DNA of 64,000 bases from Spiro-02 sp964465155 (GCA_964465155.1 CAYXIH010000001.1:1-64000), one strand, 5' to 3'. Numbered from the stretch's first letter, positions 51,481 through 60,977 are shown. Made by a program: numbers and translations. The notes: a model not told the origin generated them from the letters alone.

Positions 51481-52940
51481 TGTTCAAGCAATAGTTCCTT
51501 TATGAACGTAGCTTTTCCATTTTCTGACCAAATACCGAATAGTGTACCTGTAAAAGACATGTACATAATTGCTTCTGTGCATACACATGCAATTGGTGCA
51601 GAATCGATATACATGCCATTCGCATAGAATCTATAGGCTTCGTTGTCGGATTCAATAGTGAGAACAATTTGGTCATGGTAGTTTTCTAGAATGCAACTTG
51701 AGCTTTCACTGCTGTATCCATGTACGGTTCGAATCAAATAAGCTTGAAGTTCTTGCCCGATAGTACGTATCCCGAATTTTAGGTTATAATCATGTGCATA
51801 CCAAACAACAATACCAGCTGTACCCTGAAGTGTATTAGGCAATAATGTTGCTGTAAATTTGCTTTTGAACTGTGCCTGTCTCAGGCACAACACAGTGGGG
51901 GAACCCTGTGGCGTTGTTAACGCATCAGACCCAATGAGGGTGAGTGAATGTTGGTGAATATCAAGAAGGTAATTTCCTACGTTTGGCTGGCGTATTCGCA
52001 GAAATGGAAAAGAGCATATTGGCGAATCGAATTGGTATCTGATAGATTCGGAGATAGAAGCTTCCCCCAATTCAATATGCCCATTTAGTCCAATAATAGG
52101 TTCATCATTGTTCCATGATACAGGTGAAATAAAGGTCTCTCTCCCCAAATTATGAAGATGTGCTTTTCCTGGTAGTCTGAATGCAAGGAATACAGCCATC
52201 CACTGATCATTACCTACATCAATTAAATCGGCATGCCCAGTTGCTTGGATTGGATGATCCTTTCTGTCAGTATGAGATAGGATGGAGTTCACAATGCAAG
52301 GTGTATAAGGTCCATCAATGTGGATGCTGCTCATAGCACAGCAATGATGACCATATTCTGTACCACCTTCTGAAAATATCAGGAAATATCTTCCATTTCG
52401 TTTATAAATATGAGGACCTTCGGTTGCATAACCACTGATTCCTACAGTAAGCAACTTGAGTGGTGCGAGAAGCTTGCCTGAATCTGGATCAATGGGAGCG
52501 CCGAGAATGCCACGTACTCCATCAACAACACCATTTGAGCAATAGTAACAAGAGTTGTCATCATCAAAAAAGAGAGAGGGGTCAATACCCATGTTGTTGA
52601 TAGGCTTTCTATCACTCCAATTCAAAGAATGAATATCATCAGTAAGCACAATAAAGTTCTCTTTAATATGCTTGTTGGTTGTTACAACATACCATCTCCC
52701 GTTATTATATCGGATTGTAGCAGCATAGATTCCGCTACTATTGCGACACCCTTTCAACGGAAGCAATTCTTCTGTGCCGAGGGCAGAATTGCAATAACTC
52801 CAATGCATCAAATCCCTGCTTTCATAGATTGTAACACCGGGGAAAAACTCAAAGGTAGAAACTGCAAGGTAAAATGTATCACCTGCCTTACAGATTGACG
52901 GGTCAGGATTAAATCCACCGATGATGGGATTATAATTCAT
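51462..52940 (-). CDS. Glycoside hydrolase family 43 enzyme
   Basis: 492 residues. The five-bladed propeller start NPIIGGFNPDPSIC carries the first catalytic Asp, DPSLFFDDDN the second, and YATEGPHIYKRNGRYFLIFSEGGT the Glu; a C-terminal beta-sandwich (from ~residue 330, DUF1349-like) follows. Family members are beta-xylosidases and arabinofuranosidases. No signal peptide: it cleaves short, imported oligosaccharides. ATG 52940 follows TGGAGGT. AT-rich compared with the genes to its left; divergent from the transporter operon. Confidence 0.9.
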   Translation of the reverse strand: MNYNPIIGGFNPDPSICKAGDTFYLAVSTFEFFPGVTIYESRDLMHWSYCNSALGTEELLPLKGCRNSSGIYAATIRYNNGRWYVVTTNKHIKENFIVLTDDIHSLNWSDRKPINNMGIDPSLFFDDDNSCYYCSNGVVDGVRGILGAPIDPDSGKLLAPLKLLTVGISGYATEGPHIYKRNGRYFLIFSEGGTEYGHHCCAMSSIHIDGPYTPCIVNSILSHTDRKDHPIQATGHADLIDVGNDQWMAVFLAFRLPGKAHLHNLGRETFISPVSWNNDEPIIGLNGHIELGEASISESIRYQFDSPICSFPFLRIRQPNVGNYLLDIHQHSLTLIGSDALTTPQGSPTVLCLRQAQFKSKFTATLLPNTLQGTAGIVVWYAHDYNLKFGIRTIGQELQAYLIRTVHGYSSESSSCILENYHDQIVLTIESDNEAYRFYANGMYIDSAPIACVCTEAIMYMSFTGTLFGIWSENGKATFIKELLLEHQPCLK

Positions 52941-52970
52941 TGAAGTACCTCCATTGTTGCTGGCAAAGAT

Positions 52971-52999
52971 ATTTTGTCGTCATGGAACCAGCGGGTCAA
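52971..52999 (-). promoter_or_regulatory. Promoter of the GH43 gene
   Basis: On the minus strand TTGACC (52999-52994), 17-nt spacer, CAAAAT (52976-52971). The -10 overlaps the first half-site of the ATTTTGTC/GACAAAAT inverted repeat (52971-52978 and 53002-53009), which would let a bound protein block it. Confidence 0.5.
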
Positions 53000-53019
53000 G
53001 AGACAAAATTCGTGTATGA

Positions 53020-53051
53020 TGACATTGTCAAATTCCTCGTTAGAGCGACAA
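53020..53051. promoter_or_regulatory. Candidate operator, TTGTC-N17-GACAA copy 1
   Basis: TTGTC (53025-53029) and GACAA (53047-53051). The left part is also a small palindrome TGACA-T-TGTCA (53020-53030). Confidence 0.45.
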
Positions 53052-53203
53052 ATAAAAGCAAAAAATCGGTCATGTGACAATTATTACAATCATCACGTTT
53101 TTTGATTCAATTTGCTGGAAATTCGAACAAATATAAAAGGATAAAGAAGATAGAACTGCTGGAAGGTTTGTTCTATTGAAGATGAACGTATCAGTCAAAT
53201 CAA

Positions 53204-53236
53204 AAATTGTCATGCAAATATTCATACTGACAATTT
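53204..53236. promoter_or_regulatory. Candidate operator, TTGTC-N17-GACAA copy 2
   Basis: AAATTGTCA (53204-53212) and TGACAATTT (53228-53236) are perfect 9-bp inverted arms with 15 nt between. The TTGTC and GACAA cores are 17 nt apart, as in copy 1. It lies 58 nt before the transporter operon start. Confidence 0.55.
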
Positions 53237-53294
53237 ACAGATTTCAGTTTCGGATTGAAGAATCTAAGGTGTCCACGGGGCATTGGGAGGTTTC

Positions 53295-54260
53295 ATGAAG
53301 AAACATGTTCGTGCAGCGGCAGACAAAGGCTATACGATAGTCGATGATTTGCCACTCTCTGTAAAATTCAAAAAAGACTGGTCGAGGAACAAAATGTTGT
53401 ACCTATTGTTTGTTCCTGTGCTTGTGTACTATCTCATTTTTCAATATGGCCCTATGTTTGGGTTGACCATAGCTTTTCAGAACTACAAGCCCAGCACTGG
53501 TTTTTTCCATAGCAAATGGGTTGGTTTCCAGAATTTTAAAGACTTCTTTACCGATTTCTATTTTCAGAGAGTATTGTTCAATACCTTGAAGATAAGTTTT
53601 TTCACGTTGGTGTGTACCTTTCCTATGCCAATTATCCTGGCATTGTTGATTAGTGAACTCCGAAGTAAAAGCTATTCTCGTGTTGTCCAGACAATATCAT
53701 ACATTCCCCATTTTATTTCTATCGTCGTAATTGTTTCCATTATGATGGACCTTACAAATAAGAATGGTGCAATAACACAGTTTATGGCTCACTTTGGATT
53801 CAAACCTGTCACGATGCTGAATGAAAAGCAATTCTTTTTACCTCTATATATTATCTCTGGAATTTGGCAAAACATAGGATGGAACTCCATTATCTATCTC
53901 TCAGCTCTTTTGGCTATTGATGCCGAACTATATGAAGCAGCAAAGATAGATGGTGCAGGTAAGTTCAGACAGTTGATAGCAATAACGCTTCCTTGCTTGT
54001 TGCCGACAATCATAGTAATGCTGATCCTCCAAGTCGGCAAAATGTTCAATGTTGGTTATGAGAAAATACTATTGATGTACAATCCTTTGACCCGTGAAGT
54101 AGCGGATGTAATCTCTACATATGTTTACAGAAAAGGTCTTTTGGAAATGGACTGGAGCTATTCAGCAGCCGTAGGAATGTTCAATTCGATCGTGAGTTTT
54201 GTTTTGGTATGGTGCACGAATAAGCTCAGTCGCAAAGTTAGCGGCAATGGACTATGGTGA
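53295..54260 (+). CDS. ABC transporter permease 1 of the right-end locus (CUT1, LplB-like)
   Basis: 321 residues, six membrane segments from about residue 35, EAA loop YEAAKIDGAGKFRQLIAITLP. The stretch MLYLLFVPVLVYYLIFQYGPMFG is typical of LplB, which serves oligosaccharide importers. ATG 53295 is set by GGGAGG 4-5 nt before it; the frame also opens at a TTG 12 nt upstream. First gene of the plus-strand operon. Confidence 0.93.
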   Translation: MKKHVRAAADKGYTIVDDLPLSVKFKKDWSRNKMLYLLFVPVLVYYLIFQYGPMFGLTIAFQNYKPSTGFFHSKWVGFQNFKDFFTDFYFQRVLFNTLKISFFTLVCTFPMPIILALLISELRSKSYSRVVQTISYIPHFISIVVIVSIMMDLTNKNGAITQFMAHFGFKPVTMLNEKQFFLPLYIISGIWQNIGWNSIIYLSALLAIDAELYEAAKIDGAGKFRQLIAITLPCLLPTIIVMLILQVGKMFNVGYEKILLMYNPLTREVADVISTYVYRKGLLEMDWSYSAAVGMFNSIVSFVLVWCTNKLSRKVSGNGLW

Positions 54261-54270
54261 GGAGTTTCCC

Positions 54271-55149
54271 ATGAAGATACAACAAACTGGGGGCGAACGC
54301 CTCTTCAATATCGCAAATATAATCGTATGTACTTTGCTTTCTCTCAGCATTCTTATACCCATCCTGAATATTGTTTTCGCTTCTCTCAGCGATCCAATTG
54401 AGGTCATGAAATCTAGTGGTATTTTCTTATATCCGAAGAAATTTACAACCCAAGCCTATGCGGCTGTTTTTAGGAATCCAAATATTCTTTCTGGATATTT
54501 GAATACTATCTTCATAGTTGTAGTAGGAACGGCATTAAACATTGTGCTGACGTTAATTGCAGCATATGTATTGTCAAGAAAAGGTGTGCTTCTGAATAAA
54601 TTCCTTACCTTGTTTGTAGTATTTACCATGTATTTCCAAGGGGGGACAATCCCGTTCTACCTGACGGTTCAGGCAGTGGGTCTCACTAATTCTACATGGT
54701 CTCTCATCATTCCTGTCGCAATCAATACGTTTAATCTGATAGTAATGAGAACTGCAATGGCTTCTGTTCCAGATAGTCTTCCTGAATCAGCAATGATGGA
54801 CGGCGCTGGTCACATTAGGATACTTGTCAGCATCATGGCACCGCTTACAAAAGCAACGACAGCAGTCATTACTTTGTATTATGCAGTCTACCATTGGAAT
54901 GCATGGTTCAATGCAATGATTTTCCTTCATAAGAAATCTATGTATCCATTGCAGCTGATATTGCGAGAGATTCTCATCCAAGATGAAACATCCATCATGT
55001 CAGCCGGTGGTGCAGATGCCCTTGCAATGGCAAGTGACACAATCAAGTATGCAACGATTATTGTCGCAACTGTGCCAATCCTCTGCATCTATCCATTCTT
55101 GCAAAAATATTTCGTCAAAGGCGTTATGGTTGGCGCCGTTAAGGGGTAA
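54271..55149 (+). CDS. ABC transporter permease 2 of the right-end locus (CUT1, LplC/YtcP-like)
   Basis: 292 residues, six membrane segments, EAA loop PESAMMDGAGHIRILVSIMAP, tail FVKGVMVGAVKG characteristic of YtcP/LplC. ATG 54271 follows GAGGAG; the frame runs back into permease 1. No ATPase gene in the locus. Confidence 0.93.
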   Translation: MKIQQTGGERLFNIANIIVCTLLSLSILIPILNIVFASLSDPIEVMKSSGIFLYPKKFTTQAYAAVFRNPNILSGYLNTIFIVVVGTALNIVLTLIAAYVLSRKGVLLNKFLTLFVVFTMYFQGGTIPFYLTVQAVGLTNSTWSLIIPVAINTFNLIVMRTAMASVPDSLPESAMMDGAGHIRILVSIMAPLTKATTAVITLYYAVYHWNAWFNAMIFLHKKSMYPLQLILREILIQDETSIMSAGGADALAMASDTIKYATIIVATVPILCIYPFLQKYFVKGVMVGAVKG

Positions 55150-55152
55150 CAC

Positions 55153-56151
55153 ATGAGAGTTCCATATCAACAAATGATCAAAGAATTTGAACGCGTGCTT
55201 GAAAAATATGGCATCGGCGGAGAAGATGGCCGTTTGTGTGCTTCCTTGTTCGCTGATGCATCAAGAGATGGTGTATATACGCATGGGTTGAACCGTTTCC
55301 CTAAATTTATATCTTCCATCAAGAATGGATCTGTTGATGTTACCGCACGTGCGGTTTGTGTTGGGCAGTTTGGTCCTTTGGAGAGGTGGGATGGGAAGAA
55401 GGGTCCTGGCAACCTCAATGCCTGGGTATGCATGAATAGGGCAATTGAACTCGCTAAACAAAATACTGTCGGAATCGTTGCACTGCGAAATACAAACCAT
55501 TGGATGCGTCCTGGAAATTATGGGATCCAAGCAGTGGATAATGATTGTATTGGAATACTTTGGACAAATACTGTTCCCAACATGCCTGCTTGGGGAGGAA
55601 AGGATGCAAAACTTGGGAATAATCCCATGGTATTGGCCATACCTTTTTCAGATACTCCAGTTGTACTTGATGTGGCCATGTCAATGTTTAGTTATGGGAA
55701 ACTAGAGAAATATAAGCGTGAAGGGGTTATGTGTCCTGTCGATGGGGGAATCAACTCCCTTGGAGAGATAACGAGAAATCCATCAGAAATTCTTGAGACT
55801 CATCAAGTACTTCCAATCGGCTATTGGAAAGGCTCTGGCTTGTCGCTTGCACTTGATCTTATTGCTTCCTCGCTCGCTGGTGGAACCACTACCCGAGGTG
55901 TTGGACAACTGCCTACCGAGACAGAACTATCGCAGTTCTTCATGGCGGTCAACCTAGGAGCTTTTCCAGATAGGGGTTCAATAGAATTGGAAATCGGAAA
56001 AACCTTAGCAGACTTACAGCAATCAGAACCGAGAATTGAAGGACAATCAATATACTATCCTGGTCAAGGTATGGAACAAGTGCGTAAACAAAGCATGGAG
56101 CTTGGTGTAATTGTAGACGAAGGCATCTGGAATGATGTCTTGGGGATGTAA
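55153..56151 (+). CDS. YiaK-like 2,3-diketo-L-gulonate reductase family protein
   Basis: 332 residues, same length as YiaK. Malate/L-lactate dehydrogenase-2 fold: catalytic His in DGVYTHGLNRFP, NTNHWMRPGNYG, LGNNPMVLAIPF and WKGSGLSLALDLI. YiaK reduces 2,3-diketo-L-gulonate with NADH; relatives act on ureidoglycolate or malate. In this locus it likely reduces or oxidises an acidic sugar. 3 nt after permease 2. Confidence 0.88.
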   Translation: MRVPYQQMIKEFERVLEKYGIGGEDGRLCASLFADASRDGVYTHGLNRFPKFISSIKNGSVDVTARAVCVGQFGPLERWDGKKGPGNLNAWVCMNRAIELAKQNTVGIVALRNTNHWMRPGNYGIQAVDNDCIGILWTNTVPNMPAWGGKDAKLGNNPMVLAIPFSDTPVVLDVAMSMFSYGKLEKYKREGVMCPVDGGINSLGEITRNPSEILETHQVLPIGYWKGSGLSLALDLIASSLAGGTTTRGVGQLPTETELSQFFMAVNLGAFPDRGSIELEIGKTLADLQQSEPRIEGQSIYYPGQGMEQVRKQSMELGVIVDEGIWNDVLGM

Positions 56152-56153
56152 CT

Positions 56154-56927
56154 ATGCTCAGAGCTGGCTTGGTATCTGCAACATTCAAACAACTTACACA
56201 TGATCAGATAATTGAGTTGATATTGGATAACAAACTTCATTCAGTTGAATGGAGCGAAAACTGGCATATTCCAGAAAATGAGGTATCTGTTGCAAATACC
56301 ATACGCCAAGCTTGTGCACGAGCCGGAATAGAGATTGCAGCTCTTGGGTCATATTATCGTCTTGGAGAAGAAGATGATTTTAATAAACGGATAGAGCTAG
56401 CAAAGTCATTGGGTGCGCCTTTGATACGAATTTGGGGAGGAAGATTGGCATCTAGCCAAATTGAAAAGGAGCTATGGGATTCCATGGTGGATGAGGCTAG
56501 GAGGTGCTCTCAGGAAGCAGCACAGGAAGGTCTGAAGGTTGCTTTGGAATGGCATAAAATGACTATCACCGATACTAACGAATCAGCCATGGCTTTCTTG
56601 CAAGAAGTCAATAGATCCAATTTCCTGACACTCTGGCAACCTACACAAGCGTTGAGTATTGAACAGAGATTAACTGGTCTTTCTGAGCTCAAAGGACATT
56701 TTGCGAACATCCACATATACCATTGGGATACCCGTGGTAGGCGCCCGTTGTCTGAAGGTAAGGAAGAATGGATGAAATATCTGCAGATAGCCAATGATAT
56801 GAATGACCATGAAGTGCTTCTTGAATTTGTACGTGATGATTCAGTAAGCCAATTTGAAGAAGATTGTAGAACACTCCATGGGTGGCTACAGAATTTTGAT
56901 GAAAAACGAAATAGGAGAACTATATAA
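56154..56927 (+). CDS. Sugar phosphate isomerase/epimerase-like TIM-barrel protein
   Basis: 257 residues of the AP-endonuclease-2/xylose-isomerase-like fold. ALEWHK carries a metal Glu and TLWQPTQAL occupies the position of the usual metal Asp-His strand, so one ligand seems changed. HIYHWD follows, then LLEFVRDD near the end. Exact reaction unknown. Stop overlaps the next ATG by one base. Confidence 0.8.
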   Translation: MLRAGLVSATFKQLTHDQIIELILDNKLHSVEWSENWHIPENEVSVANTIRQACARAGIEIAALGSYYRLGEEDDFNKRIELAKSLGAPLIRIWGGRLASSQIEKELWDSMVDEARRCSQEAAQEGLKVALEWHKMTITDTNESAMAFLQEVNRSNFLTLWQPTQALSIEQRLTGLSELKGHFANIHIYHWDTRGRRPLSEGKEEWMKYLQIANDMNDHEVLLEFVRDDSVSQFEEDCRTLHGWLQNFDEKRNRRTI

Positions 56928-58162
56928 TGGCAAACTTATATGTCGATGATTTTCAGATGATTAATCCTTTTGTTATTGCTTCCAGCCCAGCTACACAAGG
57001 AGCAAAGAATGTGTTGAAGAGCTCTGCTTGTAGGCCAGGTGCTATTGTTCTCCGAAACTATGGACATGGAACAGGTGGCGGAAGTTTTATTTATCCGAAT
57101 GCTCAGGCCATGCTTTCAGGAAACCAGGCCTTTCACAGCCATGCGGTTGGAACACAACTCCCAGACCCTGTCGATACGTTGGAAAAATATTGTGAAGAAG
57201 TACAGGAAATCAAGCGCAGTATGGATTCCGATATTAAGCTATGGGTTTCCATTGGACACTATAGCGATATCGTGAAAGGTGGAAATTGGGAGTCTGAATG
57301 GAAACGGCAAGCGAAAGAACTTGCTTTAGCAGGGGCAGATGCTTTTGAGCTTCATTTCAATACACCGGGTGTTGCTGTTGCGAAGAACCGCCAGTTCAAT
57401 TACAACCAGCTTGTCTATTCTTGCACTAAGATGATTCGGGAAACAGTCCCAACTATTCCTGTGATGGTGAAGCTGGCTGTCGAATCGACCGATGCTTTGA
57501 CTGCCATGCGCCATGCAGTCATGGGTGGTGCATCTGCCGTCGGTCCTACAGCACGCTGGAAAGGCTTCTATTTTGACCTTGATTGGAAGACCACCCAGGC
57601 TAGACCAGGAGCTGGATATGGTGGGACGCAGGCAAACCCAATTGTTGCATATGTGGTTGCTGAGGCACGTTCAAATGGTATCGACCTTCCAATGTTTGCC
57701 GGAGGTGGTGTTTTTAGTTATGATCAAGCTCTGAGATTGGTTATGGCTGGAAGCAATATGGTCCAACTAGGGGCCCTTGCATGTGCTGGTGGTACAAAGG
57801 CATGTTCAAATCTCATAAGAAATTTCAACAAATGGATGGATGACAATGGATATGACGATATGGCCTCGCTCAGAGGTGATGCTCTATCGTTGTTCAATAT
57901 GAATCCAGAGCTGGCAAAGGCAAGGCAGTATGCTTTAGGGGAAGCCTATCGTACTGCTCCAGTAGAGACGAAATCCTGCATCGGGTGTGGCAAATGTATT
58001 GATGTATGTTGGCATGAAGGAATCAAGCTCGTAGATGGAAAAGCCAGCAAGACAGATAATTGTATCGGGTGTGGATATTGTTTCCAAGTTTGTCCGGTAC
58101 AAGCATTGTCGGTACCAGCTTCAGAAATTCTCTCAGCTCCTTTTGCGGAGGCACATGCATGA
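56927..58162 (+). CDS. Dihydroorotate-dehydrogenase-like protein with C-terminal 2[4Fe-4S] ferredoxin domain
   Basis: 411 residues. Residues ~1-330 are a DHODH/PreA TIM barrel: NPFVIASSPATQGAKNVL, ELHFNTPG, VMVKLAVES and FAGGGVFSYDQALRLVMAGSNMVQLG (FMN site). The end carries two CxxCxxCxxxC clusters (CIGCGKCIDVC, CIGCGYCFQVC). In PreA and DHODH the loop after the beta strand has the catalytic Cys (NxSCP); here it is NTP, so pyrimidine chemistry is doubtful. Its place in a sugar locus suggests a flavin-dependent reduction or dehydrogenation of a sugar-derived intermediate, with electrons through the clusters. Confidence 0.85.
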   Translation: MANLYVDDFQMINPFVIASSPATQGAKNVLKSSACRPGAIVLRNYGHGTGGGSFIYPNAQAMLSGNQAFHSHAVGTQLPDPVDTLEKYCEEVQEIKRSMDSDIKLWVSIGHYSDIVKGGNWESEWKRQAKELALAGADAFELHFNTPGVAVAKNRQFNYNQLVYSCTKMIRETVPTIPVMVKLAVESTDALTAMRHAVMGGASAVGPTARWKGFYFDLDWKTTQARPGAGYGGTQANPIVAYVVAEARSNGIDLPMFAGGGVFSYDQALRLVMAGSNMVQLGALACAGGTKACSNLIRNFNKWMDDNGYDDMASLRGDALSLFNMNPELAKARQYALGEAYRTAPVETKSCIGCGKCIDVCWHEGIKLVDGKASKTDNCIGCGYCFQVCPVQALSVPASEILSAPFAEAHA

Positions 58163-59292
58163 ATGAGATGCGCGTGTTGCTTGTGGGCATTGGTGGATAT
58201 GGCGAGAACTACCTGAAAGAATTTCTTACTCGGGAGATTCCAAATGTCCATCTTGTTGCGATTGTAGATCCATTTGCAATCAAGAGCCCAATGTACCAAC
58301 AAGTCATTGATGCCAAAATCCCAATATATTCAGAAATGGATGAGTTTTTCGATGAAAAGTTTGACTGTGAACTTGTGATAATTTCATCGCCAATTCATAC
58401 CCATTTTGATTATATCATGTGCGCCCTCGATCATGGATGCGATGTGCTTTGCGAGAAGCCAGTCTGTCTTGACCTTGCATTGATGCAACAGTTGCTCGAG
58501 AAAGAGAAAGCAAGTGGCCATGTTGTAGCTGTTGGATACCAATTGTGCTTCTCATCCTCAGTGATTGCTCTCAAGAAAGATATTCTTGCAGGGGATTTTG
58601 GCAAACCTGTACGTATGAAGTCATTGCGACTCATGCGGCGTACCGATTCATATTACCGTCGCAATGGGTGGGCAGGTAAAATCAGTTGTCATGGACAACC
58701 GATCTTTGATAGTCCTCTGTCTAATGCCTGTGCACATCAAGTGCAATTGATGCTGTATTTATTGGGAGACTCTCTTGAGGCTACAGGTACGCCTATTCAT
58801 GTGGACGGAACATTGTTGCGTGCTCGTAAAGAAATAGAAAACTTTGATGCAGCGTCTCTTGCTATTGCTACTTCTGAGGGTATCCCGTTGTTGTATTATA
58901 CCGCTCATTGTATTGAGGAGAAGAAGGTGGGTCCCATTGGTGTGTATGAATTTGAAAAGGGAACAATTACGGAAACAGATGATGATTTTACTGCAATCAT
59001 GCTTGATGGTACCCAGAGAAGATACGAACAAGGTAAACAAGATAACCGCTTGCAGAAGTTATATTCAACAATCGATGCAGTACGCAAACATGAAAGAGTA
59101 CCTTGTTCTCTGGTGACTTCTGTTGCTCATGCGAAATGCGTTCTTCTCGCTCAACAACTCGGAATCACAGATATTCCAAATGCACTCTATCATCAGGAAG
59201 AGGAAGATAGTTACTGGTCCATTCCAGGACTTACCGAACAATACCTTGCTGCGTATGATCGATGGGAATTACCCAGTTCAAATTTAGGATGA
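58159..59292 (+). CDS. Gfo/Idh/MocA-family oxidoreductase 1
   Basis: 377 residues. N-terminal Rossmann loop VLLVGIGGYGENYLKEF, then SPIHTHF and CEKPVCLDL with the conserved Lys of EKP, C-terminal alpha/beta dimer domain. NAD(P)-dependent sugar or inositol dehydrogenases belong here. Starts within the previous stop (ATGA). Cytoplasmic. Confidence 0.9.
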   Translation: MNEMRVLLVGIGGYGENYLKEFLTREIPNVHLVAIVDPFAIKSPMYQQVIDAKIPIYSEMDEFFDEKFDCELVIISSPIHTHFDYIMCALDHGCDVLCEKPVCLDLALMQQLLEKEKASGHVVAVGYQLCFSSSVIALKKDILAGDFGKPVRMKSLRLMRRTDSYYRRNGWAGKISCHGQPIFDSPLSNACAHQVQLMLYLLGDSLEATGTPIHVDGTLLRARKEIENFDAASLAIATSEGIPLLYYTAHCIEEKKVGPIGVYEFEKGTITETDDDFTAIMLDGTQRRYEQGKQDNRLQKLYSTIDAVRKHERVPCSLVTSVAHAKCVLLAQQLGITDIPNALYHQEEEDSYWSIPGLTEQYLAAYDRWELPSSNLG

Positions 59293-59293
59293 T

Positions 59294-59309
59294 TCATGGA
59301 AAACCATGA
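59294..59309 (+). repeat. Small hairpin before the binding-protein gene
   Basis: TCATGG-AAAA-CCATGA, a 6-bp stem just after the Gfo/Idh stop. Possible mRNA processing site. Confidence 0.35.
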
Positions 59310-59357
59310 TCATATATAGAGCTTTTTCATGATGTACATACAAAATAGGAGGAAATG

Positions 59358-60941
59358 ATGAAAAAGAAATTTTTGATTGGATTGCTTGCTCTGCTAGCAA
59401 TTGCATCGCCTTTGATGGCAAATGGTTCCAAGGAGTCGACGGGATCAAAGACAAGTTCCGGTGCTACCAAACTGACCTATTGGGCTCCCCTTAACCCAAA
59501 TATCTCATCAGTGGTACAGGACTTTGGTCAAACAGAATACTTCAAAGAATTGATGAAGCGTACGAACACCGCTATTGAATTCCAGCATGTATCTGCAGGA
59601 AATGATTCAGTTATGTCCGAGGGATTCAATATCCTCATTGCTTCAGGGAACTATCCAGATATCATCGAATACAAGTGGATTGATTATCCTGGTGGGCCAC
59701 AAGCTGCAATTGATGACAATGTAATTATTCCTCTGAATGATGTTTTTGAGAAATACTGCCCAAATATCACAAAGTTCCTCTCAGAACATCCAGATATTGC
59801 CAAAATGATAAGCACCGATGATGGTACTTATTATGTATTCCCGTTCCTTCGTGGAGATAGCTATGAGAACAACAACCTTATCTTCACTGAAGGTTGGGTC
59901 TGGAGAACAGATCTTCTCAAGAAGGCTGGAATTGATTTCATCCCCTCGACCCCAGATCAACTGTATACAGCACTCAAGGCTTTGCAAAAGATTGGCGTGG
60001 ATATCCCGATGTCTTTGCGCAAAGATCATGTGAGCCGTGTTCTTTCTCCTGGTTTTGACAGCTGGGATGACTTCTACGTTCTTGATGGGGTTGTTCACAA
60101 TGGATTGCTTGAACCCACAAGGAAAGACTATCTCGCTTACACCAATAAACTTTATAAAGAAGGGTTGTTGGACAACGACTATTTGTCAGTGGATAAGAAA
60201 AGCCAAGCAGTAAAAGTTCTCAACAATCTTACAGCCGCAACGTATGCACCCGGTGGATCTGGCATTGGTACGTGGTTGCCTGCAATGCAGCAGACTGATC
60301 CCAGTGTTGAAATGATTTCAGCACGTCCAATATCTCCCGATCCAAACCAGTATTCAAAGTTTGCCAAGATGTCTACGATTTATTCGAACTCTGGTACATC
60401 TGCTGCAATTTCATCTTCTAGTAAGAATGTTGAGGCTGCTGCAAGGTTGCTTGACTATAACTTCTCACCTGAAGGGCATATGCTGGCAAACTTTGGTATT
60501 GAGGGCGTATCCTACGAAATGGTTGATGGATATCCGACATATACTGACTTGATCCTTGAAAACCCTAATGGTCTTCCTATCAGTCAGGCTATGGCAATGT
60601 ATGTTCGTTCTACAGTCAGTGGACCATTTGTTCAGGATCCGCGCTATCTCGAACAGTACTACAGCATTCCTGAACTCAAGCAAGCCATCAATCTTTGGGC
60701 CGAAACTGATTATGGTAAATACGTGCTTCCTCCAGTGAGTGCCACATCTGATGAAGCTTCAGAATTGGCGAAGATCATGAACAACGTAAATACTTTCTCA
60801 GAGGAGATGGAGTCAAAGTTCATTACTGGAGCTGTTTCAATTGATGAGTTTGATGCATATGTAGCCCAATTGAAGAAATTTGGTTTGGAGCGTGCTATTG
60901 AAATCAAACAGAACTGTTACGACAGATACCTGGCGAAATAA
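59358..60941 (+). CDS. Extracellular solute-binding protein of the right-end transporter
   Basis: 527 residues. Signal peptide FLIGLLALLAIASPLMA, mature start NGSKES, then a Thr/Ser linker and the long LplA/YtcQ-type binding fold (YWAPLNPNISS..., SGNYPDIIEYKW, NFSPEGHMLANFGIEGVSYEM). It pairs with the two permeases 5 kb upstream, an unusual distance, the enzymes lying between them. AGGAGG is too close to ATG 59355, so ATG 59358. Confidence 0.92.
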   Translation: MKKKFLIGLLALLAIASPLMANGSKESTGSKTSSGATKLTYWAPLNPNISSVVQDFGQTEYFKELMKRTNTAIEFQHVSAGNDSVMSEGFNILIASGNYPDIIEYKWIDYPGGPQAAIDDNVIIPLNDVFEKYCPNITKFLSEHPDIAKMISTDDGTYYVFPFLRGDSYENNNLIFTEGWVWRTDLLKKAGIDFIPSTPDQLYTALKALQKIGVDIPMSLRKDHVSRVLSPGFDSWDDFYVLDGVVHNGLLEPTRKDYLAYTNKLYKEGLLDNDYLSVDKKSQAVKVLNNLTAATYAPGGSGIGTWLPAMQQTDPSVEMISARPISPDPNQYSKFAKMSTIYSNSGTSAAISSSSKNVEAAARLLDYNFSPEGHMLANFGIEGVSYEMVDGYPTYTDLILENPNGLPISQAMAMYVRSTVSGPFVQDPRYLEQYYSIPELKQAINLWAETDYGKYVLPPVSATSDEASELAKIMNNVNTFSEEMESKFITGAVSIDEFDAYVAQLKKFGLERAIEIKQNCYDRYLAK

Positions 60942-60954
60942 AGAATCTTTCAAA

Positions 60955-60977
60955 GCGGACGGCATAGTGCCGTCCGC
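60955..60977 (+). terminator. Stem-loop after the binding-protein gene
   Basis: GCGGACGGC-ATAGT-GCCGTCCGC, a perfect 9-bp stem without T-run. Same position and style as the hairpin at 17627. Confidence 0.6.

Larger units (their letters stand above)
52941..53294. other. Divergent regulatory region (354 nt)
   Basis: No gene. It carries the GH43 promoter and seven TTGTC/GACAA half-sites. Pairs: TTGTC 52974-52978 with GACAA 53002-53006 (23 nt between), TTGTC 53025-53029 with GACAA 53047-53051 (17 nt), a single TGACAA at 53075-53080, and TTGTC 53207-53211 with GACAA 53229-53233 (17 nt). One regulator probably controls both sides. Confidence 0.65.
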
